Assembly: GCF_024266585.1 (NCBI RefSeq)
Contig: NZ_CP100647.1
Span: forward strand, 4,135,001 to 4,199,000
Origin: Xanthomonas sacchari
GTDB taxonomy: Bacteria; Pseudomonadota; Gammaproteobacteria; Xanthomonadales; Xanthomonadaceae
Length of the DNA stretch: 64,000 nucleotides
Reading direction: 5' to 3'
The notes under the pieces were generated by a model. That model saw only the letters and a list, made by a program, of their open reading frames with translations, had not been told where the DNA came from and made no database searches. Of this stretch, positions 45,056-53,893 are shown in pieces (positions within the stretch are counted from its first letter, which is position 1; each line of letters starts with the position of its first letter). Both the position numbers and the translations under genes were made by a program.

Positions 45056-46214
45056 CCAGTCCTCCCCCATCCCGCCGCGCCGGCTCCGCCTGGCCGCGCT
45101 CATCGCCTCGATCGTGGTCCTGGCCATCGTCGTCGCCGGGGTCGCCACCCGCGCCGGCGACGCGCGCCGGTTGCGCGCGTGGACCGACGACCAGGCGGTG
45201 CCGACGGTGGCCGTGGTGGCCCCGGACACCAACCAGGGCAGCGGGGTCCTCAACCTCCCCGGCCGCCTGGAGGCGTATGCCCGCGCACCGATCTTCGCCC
45301 GCACCAGCGGCTACCTGAAATGGTGGAAGACCGACATCGGCGCCAAGGTGAAAGCCGGCGATGTGCTCGCCGAGATCCAGACGCCCGACCTGGATCAGCA
45401 GTTGCTCCAGGCCAAGGCCGACCTCGCCAACGCGCGCGTCAACGCCGCGCTGGCGCAGACCACCGCCAGGCGCTGGCAGGCCATGGGCCAGACCGAGGTC
45501 GTGTCCAAGCAGGCCGTGGACGAGAAGACCGGCGACTACGACGCCAAGCGCGCCCTCGCCCAATCCGCACAGGCCAATCTCGAACGCCTTGAAGCGCTGA
45601 AGGGCTTCGCCAGACTGGTGGCGCCGTTCGACGGCACCGTCACCGCGCGCGAGACCGATGTCGGCGCGCTGATCAACGCCGGCGGCGGCCAGGAACTGTT
45701 CGTGGTCTCGGACACGCGCAAGCTGCGCATGTACGTGAACGTGCCGCAGAGCGATGCGCCATCGGTGCACACAGGCAGCCGGGTGACGCTGACGGTGCCG
45801 GAATACCCTGGGCAGACCTTCAGCGGCGTCGTCGACAGCGCATCGGGGGCGGTCAACGCCGCCTCCGGCACCACGCTGGTCCAGGTCGCCGTGGACAACC
45901 AGGACGGCAAGCTGCTGCCGGGCGGCTACGCCAGCGTCCGTTTCGATCTTCCGGCCGACGCCGCGCTGCTGCGGGTACCGGCCAGCGCGCTGGTGTTCGA
46001 CGACAAGGGCCTGCGCGTGGCGGTGGTCGACGCGCACGACACGGTCGTCTTCAAGCCGGTGACCATCGCGCGCGACTACGGCAAGACCGTGGAACTGGGG
46101 TCCGGCGTGGCCGCCGGCGACCGCCTGATCGAGAGTCCGCCGGACGGCCTGGCCGATGGCGACAAGGTGCGCATCAGCGCGCCGAAGGCGGAAGGCGCAC
46201 ACGCCAAGGCGTGA
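45045..46214 (+). CDS. Periplasmic membrane-fusion (HlyD-like) adaptor of the RND pump
   Basis: The product is 389 residues. One N-terminal membrane anchor (AALIASIVVLAIVVAGVA) is followed by the lipoyl-type domain (RTSGYLKWWKTDIGAKVKAG), a helical hairpin and the beta-barrel. ATG 45045 overlaps the pump stop by 11 bases, so the two genes are co-translated. It links the inner-membrane pump to an outer-membrane channel encoded elsewhere. A terminator-like hairpin follows. Confidence 0.9.
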   Translation: MSPDQSSPIPPRRLRLAALIASIVVLAIVVAGVATRAGDARRLRAWTDDQAVPTVAVVAPDTNQGSGVLNLPGRLEAYARAPIFARTSGYLKWWKTDIGAKVKAGDVLAEIQTPDLDQQLLQAKADLANARVNAALAQTTARRWQAMGQTEVVSKQAVDEKTGDYDAKRALAQSAQANLERLEALKGFARLVAPFDGTVTARETDVGALINAGGGQELFVVSDTRKLRMYVNVPQSDAPSVHTGSRVTLTVPEYPGQTFSGVVDSASGAVNAASGTTLVQVAVDNQDGKLLPGGYASVRFDLPADAALLRVPASALVFDDKGLRVAVVDAHDTVVFKPVTIARDYGKTVELGSGVAAGDRLIESPPDGLADGDKVRISAPKAEGAHAKA

Positions 46215-46315
46215 CCCCGCACAGCGGCGCCGAGGCGCCGCGGAAAAATCCGGCCATGCGCGGGCGCCTGGCCGGCGTCGACAGCCGCCGGGCCGCCTGC
46301 CTTCGCAGGAGACGC

Positions 46316-46349
46316 AGCGCCCGCCCGGCGCCGGCGCTGGGCGGGCGCT
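46316..46349. terminator. Strong hairpin at the 3' end of the minus-strand kinase gene
   Basis: AGCGCCCGCCC (46316-46326) pairs perfectly with GGGCGGGCGCT (46339-46349) around a 12-base loop. It touches the kinase stop codon (46349-46351). Its position between convergent genes suggests a two-way terminator. There is no T tract. Confidence 0.6.
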
Positions 46350-47629
46350 TACGTTGCCGGAACGAACCGCACCGTGGCGACGATGCCGCCGCCCTCGGCG
46401 CTTTCCAGCGCCACCTGCCAGCCGAAGCGCTCGCACAACCGGCGCACGATCGACAGGCCCAGCCCGGTGCCCTGCGGGCGCTCCGGCTCGGCACGGAAGA
46501 ACGGCTCGAAGGCGTGCCGCAGCGCCTCCTGGGACATGCCGATGCCGGTGTCGCGGATGCGGATGCAGTCGGCCTCGACCTCGACCTCGATGCGCCCGGT
46601 ATCGGTGTAGCTGCAGGCATTGCGCAGCAGGTTGCTGACCACCACGTGCAGCACCCGCGGCGGCGCATGCAGCGTCGCCGCGGCCAGCACGCGCACGCTC
46701 AAGGTCACCGGCTTGCCGACCAGCAGCTCGCGCGCGTTCTCGGCCTCGTACTCGACCACGTCGGCGACCTCGAAGGTCTCGCTCTGCGGCACCACGTCCG
46801 CTTCCCGCGCCAGGATCAGGAAGGCGTCGATCACCGCCTCCATGTCGCGACCGGCGCGCTGGATCCGCTGCAGGCTGCGGTGCAGGCGCGGCGGCAGGTC
46901 CTGCTCGGTCATCGCGATGTCGGTGGCGACGCGGATCACCGTCAGCGGGGTGCGCAGTTCGTGGCTGGCATCGCGAGTGAAGTTGCGCTCGCGGGCGACG
47001 TGGTCGGTGACGCGCAGGGCCAGCGCATGCAGGGCGGCGGCCAGCTGCCGCGCCTCGCCCTGCACGTCGGCCGGCAGGTTCTCCGGGGCCAGTTCGGCGG
47101 CCGCCGGGTGCCGCGGATCCCAGCGCGAGACCCGCCGCGCCAGCCAGTTCATCGGCGACAGCAGGCGCCGCGACACCCGCCAGGTCAGCCAGGCCACCAC
47201 CAGCACCGCGATCAGGGTCAGCAGGGTCGGCACCACGCCGAACCAGAACGCCAGTCGTTGCGCCGGCGCGCGCAGGAACACCAGGTACAGGCGTCCGGCC
47301 TGGGTCTGGTCGACCAGCACCATCTCGCCGCCGGGACGGTCCTCGTGCAGGCCCGGCGCCAGCCCGCGCAGGTCGGCGGGCAACGTCGCATCGGATTGCC
47401 CGGCCGGCACCAGATAGCCGCGCAGGCTATGGCTGTTGGGTGGCGGCTGCTGCGGCAGCTGCGCACGCAGGCGCCAGTAGTAGCGCGCCTCCTGCTGCAG
47501 GATCGAGCCGACCAGCGAATGCTGCACGATCGCCACCACCAGATAACTGGCAAGCGTGACCACGCAGCCCGCAAACACGATGCGGGCGATCAGGGCAAGG
47601 CGGAGTTTACGCGGCAACCCGTGCGGCAT
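46349..47629 (-). CDS. colS: Sensor histidine kinase, ColS/VgrS-like
   Basis: The product is 426 residues. TM1 (about 13-35) and TM2 (about 127-150) flank a periplasmic loop of about 90 residues that contains GLHEDRPGGEM. A HAMP domain and DASHELRTPLTV with His223 follow. The HATPase has NLLRNACSYT and GTGLGLSIVRRL. It lies 107 bases downstream of its regulator on the same strand. The ColR-type regulator makes it the probable ColS/VgrS iron/virulence sensor of Xanthomonas. That naming is inference. Confidence 0.8.
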   Translation of the reverse strand: MPHGLPRKLRLALIARIVFAGCVVTLASYLVVAIVQHSLVGSILQQEARYYWRLRAQLPQQPPPNSHSLRGYLVPAGQSDATLPADLRGLAPGLHEDRPGGEMVLVDQTQAGRLYLVFLRAPAQRLAFWFGVVPTLLTLIAVLVVAWLTWRVSRRLLSPMNWLARRVSRWDPRHPAAAELAPENLPADVQGEARQLAAALHALALRVTDHVARERNFTRDASHELRTPLTVIRVATDIAMTEQDLPPRLHRSLQRIQRAGRDMEAVIDAFLILAREADVVPQSETFEVADVVEYEAENARELLVGKPVTLSVRVLAAATLHAPPRVLHVVVSNLLRNACSYTDTGRIEVEVEADCIRIRDTGIGMSQEALRHAFEPFFRAEPERPQGTGLGLSIVRRLCERFGWQVALESAEGGGIVATVRFVPAT

Positions 47630-47736
47630 ACGGCATCCGTGATCGTTGCCGCGATTATAGGAAGGCCGATCGTGAGTCTTTCGTGCAAGCGGCCCCGATC
47701 AGCGGAGCCGCTCCGGTGTCCACGATCGGGCGCGGC

Positions 47737-48450
47737 TCAGCTCATCGGCTGGGCGATGTCGGCGATGCGGTAGCCGGCACTCTGCACGGTGTGCAGCAGC
47801 GGACGGTCGAACGGCTTGTCGATGATCTTGCGCAGGTTGTAGAGATGGCTGCGCAGGGTGTCCGAGTCGGGCAGGCCGTTGCCCCAGATCTCGCGCTCGA
47901 TCTCCTGGCGGGTGACCACGCGCGGCGATTCGCGCATCAGGATGGTCAGCAGGCGCAGGCCGATCGGCGACAGCTGCAGTTCGGTGCCGGCACGGGTGGC
48001 GCGCATGCTCACCGGGTCCAGCACCAGGTCGGCCACCTTCAGCACTTCCGAGCCGACCTGGCGGCGCTCGCGACGGATCAGCGCGCGCAGACGCGCTTCC
48101 AGTTCCTGGATCGCGAATGGCTTGGTCAGGTAGTCGTCGGCGCCGAAGCCCAGGCCGGTGAGCTTGTCGTCCAGCGTGTCGCGCGCGGTCAACATCAGCA
48201 CCGGGGTGGACTTGCGCGCGTCGTTGCGCAGGCGCCGGCACACTTCGATGCCGTCCAGGCGCGGCAGCATCAGGTCCAGCACCACCACGTCGTAGCTGTT
48301 TTCCGCCGCCAGGCGGTAGCCGTCCAGGCCATCGCAGGCGTAATCCACTTCGAACCCACGGCCTTCCAGATACTCGCCGATCATCTCGGAAATATTGCGG
48401 TTGTCTTCCACGACCAGCACGAGCCCGGATGTTTCCTTGGTCTGACGCAT
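47737..48450 (-). CDS. colR: OmpR-family response regulator, ColR/VgrR-like
   Basis: The product is 237 residues. The receiver has VVEDNRNISEMIG, phospho-acceptor Asp59 in VVVLDLMLPRLDG and LTKPFAIQEL. The winged helix ends LRSHLYNLRKIIDKPFDRPL, then LLHTVQSAGYRIA. This end closely follows Pseudomonas ColR, so it is probably the ColR/VgrR regulator, which in Xanthomonas controls virulence and iron or metal responses. It starts at ATG 48450 and is followed by its kinase. Confidence 0.85.
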   Translation of the reverse strand: MRQTKETSGLVLVVEDNRNISEMIGEYLEGRGFEVDYACDGLDGYRLAAENSYDVVVLDLMLPRLDGIEVCRRLRNDARKSTPVLMLTARDTLDDKLTGLGFGADDYLTKPFAIQELEARLRALIRRERRQVGSEVLKVADLVLDPVSMRATRAGTELQLSPIGLRLLTILMRESPRVVTRQEIEREIWGNGLPDSDTLRSHLYNLRKIIDKPFDRPLLHTVQSAGYRIADIAQPMS

Positions 48451-48542
48451 AACGCTTCCTCAGTCTTCAGCTTTGTGAAACATGCCGGATGGGCGGTGGT
48501 GGCGGCGTGAAGACCGCTTCATGTGCCTGACCCTGAAAAAAA

Positions 48543-49202
48543 CTACTGCGCGATCAACGGCTTGAGCTGCGGCCAGACGTTGTGCAGCACCTTGGGCTGG
48601 GCCGCGGCGGTGGGATGCAGGCCGTCGCTCTGCATCAGTGCCGGGTTCAGCGCCACGCCCTCCAGCAGGAACGGCAGCAGGCCGGTCCGGTACTGCTTCG
48701 CCAGGTCCGCATAGACCGCGCGCAGGCGCTGCCGGTAGCCCGGTCCGTAGTTTGGCGGCACGTCGATGCCCAGCAACAGCACCTTCGCGCCGGCGTCACG
48801 GCTGAGCACGATCATCTTCTCCAGGTTGCCGCGCAGCTCGGCCGGGCTCAGCCCGCGCAACGCGTCGTTGCCGCCCAGTTCGATGACCACCACCGACGGC
48901 CGATGCTTCTGCAGCAGCGCCGGCAGGCGGGTCAGCGCGCCGGAAGAGGTCTCGCCGCTGATGCTGGCATTGACCACCGCCGGCGGCGCCCGCATCTGTT
49001 GCTGCAGGCGCTTGTCCAGCAAGGCCACCCAGCCGGACTGCAGCGGGATGTTGTGCGCCGCGCTGAGGCTGTCGCCGAGTACCAGCACCGGCCCCGTCGC
49101 ACCTTTGGCACAGGCGATGGCGGGCAGCAGCACCCACCATGCCAGCAGCAGCCAGGCGCGGCGCGTCCAGGCCCGCTTGCTTCTCGTCTCGTCGCCACGC
49201 AT
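48543..49202 (-). CDS. TesA-like SGNH esterase
   Basis: The product is 219 residues with a signal peptide (about 1-31). Block I is VLVLGDSLSAAHN with the catalytic Ser45. Block II has NASISGETSSGALTRLP. Block III is IELGGNDALRG, and block V is QSDGLHPTAAAQP with Asp/His. These are the features of TesA, a periplasmic thioesterase/lysophospholipase/arylesterase. Its neighbour on the plus strand is an ABC transporter, a common pairing in bacteria. Confidence 0.88.
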   Translation of the reverse strand: MRGDETRSKRAWTRRAWLLLAWWVLLPAIACAKGATGPVLVLGDSLSAAHNIPLQSGWVALLDKRLQQQMRAPPAVVNASISGETSSGALTRLPALLQKHRPSVVVIELGGNDALRGLSPAELRGNLEKMIVLSRDAGAKVLLLGIDVPPNYGPGYRQRLRAVYADLAKQYRTGLLPFLLEGVALNPALMQSDGLHPTAAAQPKVLHNVWPQLKPLIAQ

Positions 49203-49930
49203 CCGGAGATTCCCTTATCGACAGTCAGGCCCCCACGCTTCGCGCCGGCATCGCCATCGACGTGCGCGATGTCGGCAAATCCGTCAACGGACCGGAGGGT
49301 ACGGTCCACATTCTCGACAAGGTCGGATTGACCATCGGTGAAGGCGACAGCGTCGCCATCGTCGGCGCGTCCGGGTCCGGCAAGACCACCCTGCTCGGTT
49401 TGCTGGCCGGCCTGGACCTGCCCACGCGCGGCGAGATCGTGCTGGCCGGGCAGTCGCTCAATACGCTGGACGAGGAAGCCCGCGCCGCGCTGCGCGCGCG
49501 CGAGGTCGGCTTCGTGTTCCAGAGCTTCCACCTGCTGCCGTCGCTGACCGCGGCGGAAAACGTCGCATTGCCGCTGGAACTGGCCGGGCGCGAGGATCCG
49601 GCGCGGGTACGCGAGGTGCTGGAGGCGGTCGGGCTGAGCGCGCGTGCGCGGCACTACCCGCGGCAACTGTCCGGCGGCGAGCAGCAGCGCGTGGCGCTGG
49701 CGCGCGCGTTCGTGGCGCGGCCGCGGATCCTGTTCGCCGACGAACCCACCGGCAGCCTCGACCAGGCCACCGGGCAACAGATCAGCGACCTGCTGTTCGC
49801 GCTCAACGCCGGCAGCGATACCACCCTGGTGCTGGTCACCCACGACATGCGCCTGGCGCAGCGCTGCGAACACCGCTACCGGCTCGACGGCGGCCGCCTG
49901 CGCGCGGCCGACGCGGCGGATGCCGCATGA
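49139..49930 (+). CDS. ABC transporter ATP-binding protein, LolD/YbbA-like
   Basis: The product is 263 residues from ATG 49139. Walker A is GASGSGKTTL, the signature LSGGEQQR, and Walker B ILFADEPTGSLDQ. It has the LolD/MacB-like set. The first conserved residues start about 30 codons in. A good GGAG (49205-49208) sits 8 bases before an ATC codon at 49217, in frame. This suggests the true start may be a non-canonical ATC, or a lost ATG. The gene overlaps the tesA-like gene at its 5' end if 49139 is used. Its stop overlaps the permease start by 4 bases. Confidence 0.85.
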   Translation: MPAAARRGASRPACFSSRRHASGDSLIDSQAPTLRAGIAIDVRDVGKSVNGPEGTVHILDKVGLTIGEGDSVAIVGASGSGKTTLLGLLAGLDLPTRGEIVLAGQSLNTLDEEARAALRAREVGFVFQSFHLLPSLTAAENVALPLELAGREDPARVREVLEAVGLSARARHYPRQLSGGEQQRVALARAFVARPRILFADEPTGSLDQATGQQISDLLFALNAGSDTTLVLVTHDMRLAQRCEHRYRLDGGRLRAADAADAA

Positions 49931-52410
49931 ACGTGCTGCGCCACGCCGCGCGCGCGCTGCGCCGCGAACTGTTCGCCGGCGACCTGCTGACCGTGTTCGC
50001 CGCGCTGGTGCTGGGCGTGGCGGTGATGACCGCGGTCGGCACCCTTGTCGACCGGGTGACCCTGGCGCTGACCGGCAGCGCCGCCGAGGTGATCGGCGGC
50101 GACCTCGGCGTGACCGGACGCCAGGACATCCCCGCCACCTTCGCCGAGGAAGCGCAGCGCCGCGGCCTGCGCAGCACGCGCCTGGTCAGTTTCCCCAGCG
50201 TGCTGTTCCACGGCGACGCCAGCCAGATGGCCAACATCAAGGCGGTGGGCGCCGGCTACCCGCTGCGCGGCGAGCTGCTGGTCGCCCGCGACACCGTCGG
50301 CGCCGGCAGCGAACGCGCCGGACCGCCGCCGCGCGGCGAGGCCTATGCCGATCCGCGCCTGCTCGAAGCCTTGGGCCTGAAGCTCGGCGATGCGCTGGAA
50401 TTCGGCGCCGGCACGCTGCGCGTGACCCGGGTGCTGCGCGCCGAGCCGGATGCCTCCGGCGAGCTGATGCAGTTGTCGCCGCCGCTGCTGGTCAACCGCG
50501 CCGACGTCGACGCCGCCGGCCTGCTCGGCCCCGGCAGCCGTGCCTCCTACCGGCTGATGTTCGCCGGCGCGCCCGGCGAGATCGCCGCCCTGCGCGAGTG
50601 GCTGGCACCGCGCGCCAAGGCGTTCCGCCTGGTCGGCATCGAGGACACCCAGCGCGGCGTGCGCGGCGCCTTCGACCGCGCCGGGCGCTTCCTGGCCCTG
50701 GCCGCGCTGCTGGCGGTGCTGCTGGCCGGCGTCGCCACCGCGCTGGCCGCCAACCGCTTCGCCCTGCGTCGCATCGACCAGGTCGCGGTCTTGCGTTGCC
50801 TGGGCGCGCGCCAGCGCGACATCCTCGGCGCGCTGGCCCTGCAGTTGCTGCTGCTGGCGATCCCGGCCTGCGCGCTCGGCGTCGGCCTGGGCATGCTGGC
50901 CCAGGTCGGCCTGGTCGAGGCGCTGGGCAGCCTGATTCCCAACCGCCTGCCGCTGCCGCAGGCGACCCCGGCGCTGGCCGGCGCCGGCATCGGCCTGTTG
51001 CTGCTGCTCGGCTTCGGCCTGCCGCCACTGCTGCGCCTGCGCGACGTGCCGCCGATGCGCGTGCTCAACCGCAGCTTCGCCGCGCTGCCGCCGACCTCGC
51101 TGCTGGTCTACGCCGCGGCGCTGGTCGCCACCGTGGTGTTGGCGGTCTACGCCACCGGCGACGGCGTGCTGGCGGCCTGGGTGCTGGGCGGCCTGACCCT
51201 GCTGGCGGCGCTGGCCGCGGCGGTCGGCGGCGTGCTGCTGGCGGTGTTGCGGCGGCTACAGGGACGCCTGCGCGGACCGTGGAAACTGGGCCTGGCGGCG
51301 CTGACCCGGCGCCGTGCGCTGAGCGTGGTGCAGTTGGTGGGTCTGTCGCTGTCGCTGTGCGCGCTGCTGTTGCTGGCGGTGATCGGCCCCGGCCTGCTCG
51401 GGCAGTGGCGCGACCGGCTGCCGGCGGACACGCCGAACTACTTCCTGATGAACATCCAGCCCGACCAGGCCGAGCAGGTGCTAAGCACCCTGCGCACGCT
51501 GGGCGTGGCCGACGCGGCGGTGGAACCGTTCAGTACCGGCAAGCTGGTGGCGATCAACGGCAAGCCGCCGCAGCGCCGCGAGCAGGGCCCGGACGACGAC
51601 GGCGACGGCAGCGACCGGCCGATCAACTTCTCCTGGCGGCACACGTTCCCCGCCGCCAACCGGCTGCTGTCCGGACGCTTCTGGGCCGCCGACAGCACCG
51701 CCGCCGAAGCTTCGGTGGAGGAAGGCTGGGCGCAGCGCTACGGGCTCAAGCTCGGCGACCGCATCACCCTGCTGCTCGGCGACCAGCAGCGCAGCTTCAC
51801 CGTGACCAGCCTGCGCAAGGCCGACTGGGATTCGTTCCGGGTCAACTTCTTCCTGCTGCTCAACGCCGGCGCGGTGCAGGATGCGCCGTACAACCTGATC
51901 TCCGCCTTCCACCTGCCGCGCGCCTCGGCCGCGCAGCTGAGCGGTCTCAGCCGCGCCTATCCGAACGTGTCGCTGCTGGACATCGACGCGATCCTGCAGC
52001 GCGTGCGCGAGGTCATCGACCGCGTCGCCCAGGCGGTGCAACTGGTGATGGGCTTCAGCCTGCTGGCCGGCGCGCTGGTGTTGCTGGCGGCGTTGCAGGC
52101 CACCGCCGGCGAGCGCCGCTACGACAGCGCGGTGCTGCGCACGCTGGGCGCGCGGCGCGGGCAACTGCGCGGCGCGGTGCTGGTGGAGTTCGGCGCGCTC
52201 GGCCTGCTCGCGGCGCTCCTGGCGGTCGGCGCGGCGGCGATCATCGGCGCGGTGGTGGCCAGGCAGGCCTTCGACCTCGCGCTGTCGCCGCCGTGGCCGG
52301 CGCTGCTGCTCGGCGGCCTCGGCGGCGTGGCGCTGAGCCTGCTCGCCGGCTGGTCCGGCACCCGCCGCATCCTGCGTACACCGCCGGCACTGGCCTTGCG
52401 CGAGAACTGA
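49927..52410 (+). CDS. FtsX/MacB-like ABC permease (YbbP type)
   Basis: The product is 827 residues. It has multiple transmembrane helices: one N-terminal, a cluster at about 255-365, another at about 395-485, and a final set near 700-815. Two large periplasmic domains are FtsX/MacB-like. It couples to the ATPase upstream (ATGA), forming a YbbA-YbbP type exporter. TesA-like esterase, ATPase and permease together are a known cluster whose substrate is not established. Confidence 0.88.
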   Translation: MNVLRHAARALRRELFAGDLLTVFAALVLGVAVMTAVGTLVDRVTLALTGSAAEVIGGDLGVTGRQDIPATFAEEAQRRGLRSTRLVSFPSVLFHGDASQMANIKAVGAGYPLRGELLVARDTVGAGSERAGPPPRGEAYADPRLLEALGLKLGDALEFGAGTLRVTRVLRAEPDASGELMQLSPPLLVNRADVDAAGLLGPGSRASYRLMFAGAPGEIAALREWLAPRAKAFRLVGIEDTQRGVRGAFDRAGRFLALAALLAVLLAGVATALAANRFALRRIDQVAVLRCLGARQRDILGALALQLLLLAIPACALGVGLGMLAQVGLVEALGSLIPNRLPLPQATPALAGAGIGLLLLLGFGLPPLLRLRDVPPMRVLNRSFAALPPTSLLVYAAALVATVVLAVYATGDGVLAAWVLGGLTLLAALAAAVGGVLLAVLRRLQGRLRGPWKLGLAALTRRRALSVVQLVGLSLSLCALLLLAVIGPGLLGQWRDRLPADTPNYFLMNIQPDQAEQVLSTLRTLGVADAAVEPFSTGKLVAINGKPPQRREQGPDDDGDGSDRPINFSWRHTFPAANRLLSGRFWAADSTAAEASVEEGWAQRYGLKLGDRITLLLGDQQRSFTVTSLRKADWDSFRVNFFLLLNAGAVQDAPYNLISAFHLPRASAAQLSGLSRAYPNVSLLDIDAILQRVREVIDRVAQAVQLVMGFSLLAGALVLLAALQATAGERRYDSAVLRTLGARRGQLRGAVLVEFGALGLLAALLAVGAAAIIGAVVARQAFDLALSPPWPALLLGGLGGVALSLLAGWSGTRRILRTPPALALREN

Positions 52411-52575
52411 GGGCAGCCGGGATTGGGGAATGGGGATTGGGGATTTGGAAAAGCGCTGCACGTTGCGCGGACGTGATACGGTCGCATCGGGCGCTCGGCA
52501 GCGGTCTGTGGCGACAGCAGGCGCAATGCGTTCAGCACCACGAGTAGGATCGTGGTACATCGAAAGGAGAAACGC
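52411..52575 (+). repeat. Intergenic gap with GGGATT-type repeat
   Basis: GGGATTGGGGAATGGGGATT and a further GGGGATTT lie at 52420-52446. The rest has no gene. An AAAGGAGA ribosome binding site lies at about 52563-52570. Confidence 0.6.
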
Positions 52576-53490
52576 ATGAAATGGATTGTCGCCTGTTGCC
52601 TGCTTGCCATCGCCACCAAGGCCGGCGCCGTGTTGGTCAGGGCGGACGTGGAGGAAGCGCGCTATCGGATCCCGGCGGCGGCATTCCCGGCACTGGCCGA
52701 CCTGCCCGGCGAGGGGCACGGTGTGCTGATAGCCCCACGATGGGTGGTCACCGCCGCGCACGCAGCGCCGATGCAGATGCCGGGCATGGACCAGGACGTG
52801 TCCATCGGCGGCATGGCGCACAGGATCAAGCGGGTCGTCGTCCATCCCGGCTATCGCAAGCTGCCCGACGCGCTGGTGCAGGAGGCGCTGGCCTCGCGCG
52901 ACTTCACCAAGTTCTACGCGTTTCTGGCCGCCTCCGACGATATTGCGCTGATCGAGCTGGCCACGCCGGTAACGGACGTGGCGCCGGCCGCGCTGTACCG
53001 CGGCGACGACGAGGTGGGGATGACCGCCGAACTGATCGGCAAGGGCGCCACCGGCAACGGCAGCGTCGGCCAGGATCCCCACGGTGCCCATCGCGGCGTG
53101 CTGCGCCACGCGTTCAACATGATCGTCGGCGCTGATCCGCGCTACCTCTGGTATCGCTTCGATCCGCCGCCGTCTGCCCTGCCGCTGGAAGGCATCGCCG
53201 GCAGCGGCGACAGCGGCGGCCCCTTGTTGATCGGCGCAGGCGATGCGCGCCAGCTCGTCGGCCTGACCTCCTGGGGTCAATATCCGCCGGCCCATCCGTT
53301 CTGGAGCACCTGGACAGCACAGCGCCCGTTCGTGCAAGGCCTGTATGGCCAGCTCACGCATGCGGTCCGCGTGTCCCACTATTTGCCGTGGATCCAACAG
53401 GTAATGTCCTCTGCCACGGACGACACGTCGCCGACCGCGACGCCACAAACGTCCGCGGCGTCCGGGCAAATGCAGGTTCCGGCTCCCTGA
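52576..53490 (+). CDS. Secreted trypsin-like serine protease
   Basis: The product is 304 residues with a signal peptide (about 1-18). The catalytic triad is visible: VVTAAHA with His62, DDIALIELATP with Asp122, and GSGDSGGPL with Ser213. There is no pro-domain longer than about 10 residues. It is an S1-family enzyme of the periplasm or outside. The C-terminal 30 residues are Thr/Ser/Gln-rich. Its ATG has a good ribosome binding site (AAGGAGAAACGC). It stands alone. Confidence 0.88.
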   Translation: MKWIVACCLLAIATKAGAVLVRADVEEARYRIPAAAFPALADLPGEGHGVLIAPRWVVTAAHAAPMQMPGMDQDVSIGGMAHRIKRVVVHPGYRKLPDALVQEALASRDFTKFYAFLAASDDIALIELATPVTDVAPAALYRGDDEVGMTAELIGKGATGNGSVGQDPHGAHRGVLRHAFNMIVGADPRYLWYRFDPPPSALPLEGIAGSGDSGGPLLIGAGDARQLVGLTSWGQYPPAHPFWSTWTAQRPFVQGLYGQLTHAVRVSHYLPWIQQVMSSATDDTSPTATPQTSAASGQMQVPAP

Positions 53491-53893
53491 TCTTTCACCG
53501 AGTCGGCACCCGCCGCATCTGCGCACGCCGCCAGCGCTGGGCTTGCGCGAGAACCAAGCGCCTTGCGGCCCGGCACGCCGGGCCGCTGCAAGACGCGGAC
53601 GTCGCCCCCGCGGGCTTGCCACCATCGGCGGCACGCACCACCAACGGCGATCGGCGCACCACGACGCATCCCCAATCCCCAATCCCCAATCCCCAATCCC
53701 CAATCCCCAATCCCGAATCCCGAATCCCGAATCCCGAATCCCGAATCCCGAATCCCGGCACCAAGCATATGCCGGTTGCGTATAAGCACCATCCGAATCG
53801 TTGCTTCGGCGCGCGCCGGACGCGGCCTAGAGTGGGCATGGACGCCGCATGCCGGAGCCGTGGCGTCGCATCCTTCGCAGACGAGACCGCAGC
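53491..53893. repeat. Gap holding a 12-unit heptamer array
   Basis: CCCCAAT repeated six times and then CCCGAAT six times fill 53670-53753, in perfect register. The complementary strand reads ATTGGGG and ATTCGGG, with regular G runs. The rest of the gap is GC-rich without a gene. No promoter is obvious before the dioxygenase gene. Confidence 0.8.

Noticed and set aside
41759-45304. Long minus-strand open frame opposite the RND pump
   Set aside because: It is His/Arg/Gln-rich without any domain, typical of an antisense shadow in GC-rich DNA. The plus strand has a full RND protein.
46224-46241. GCGGCGCC/GGCGCCGC hairpin after the adaptor gene as main terminator
   Set aside because: The loop would be only two bases. 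The hairpin at 46316-46349 is a better candidate.
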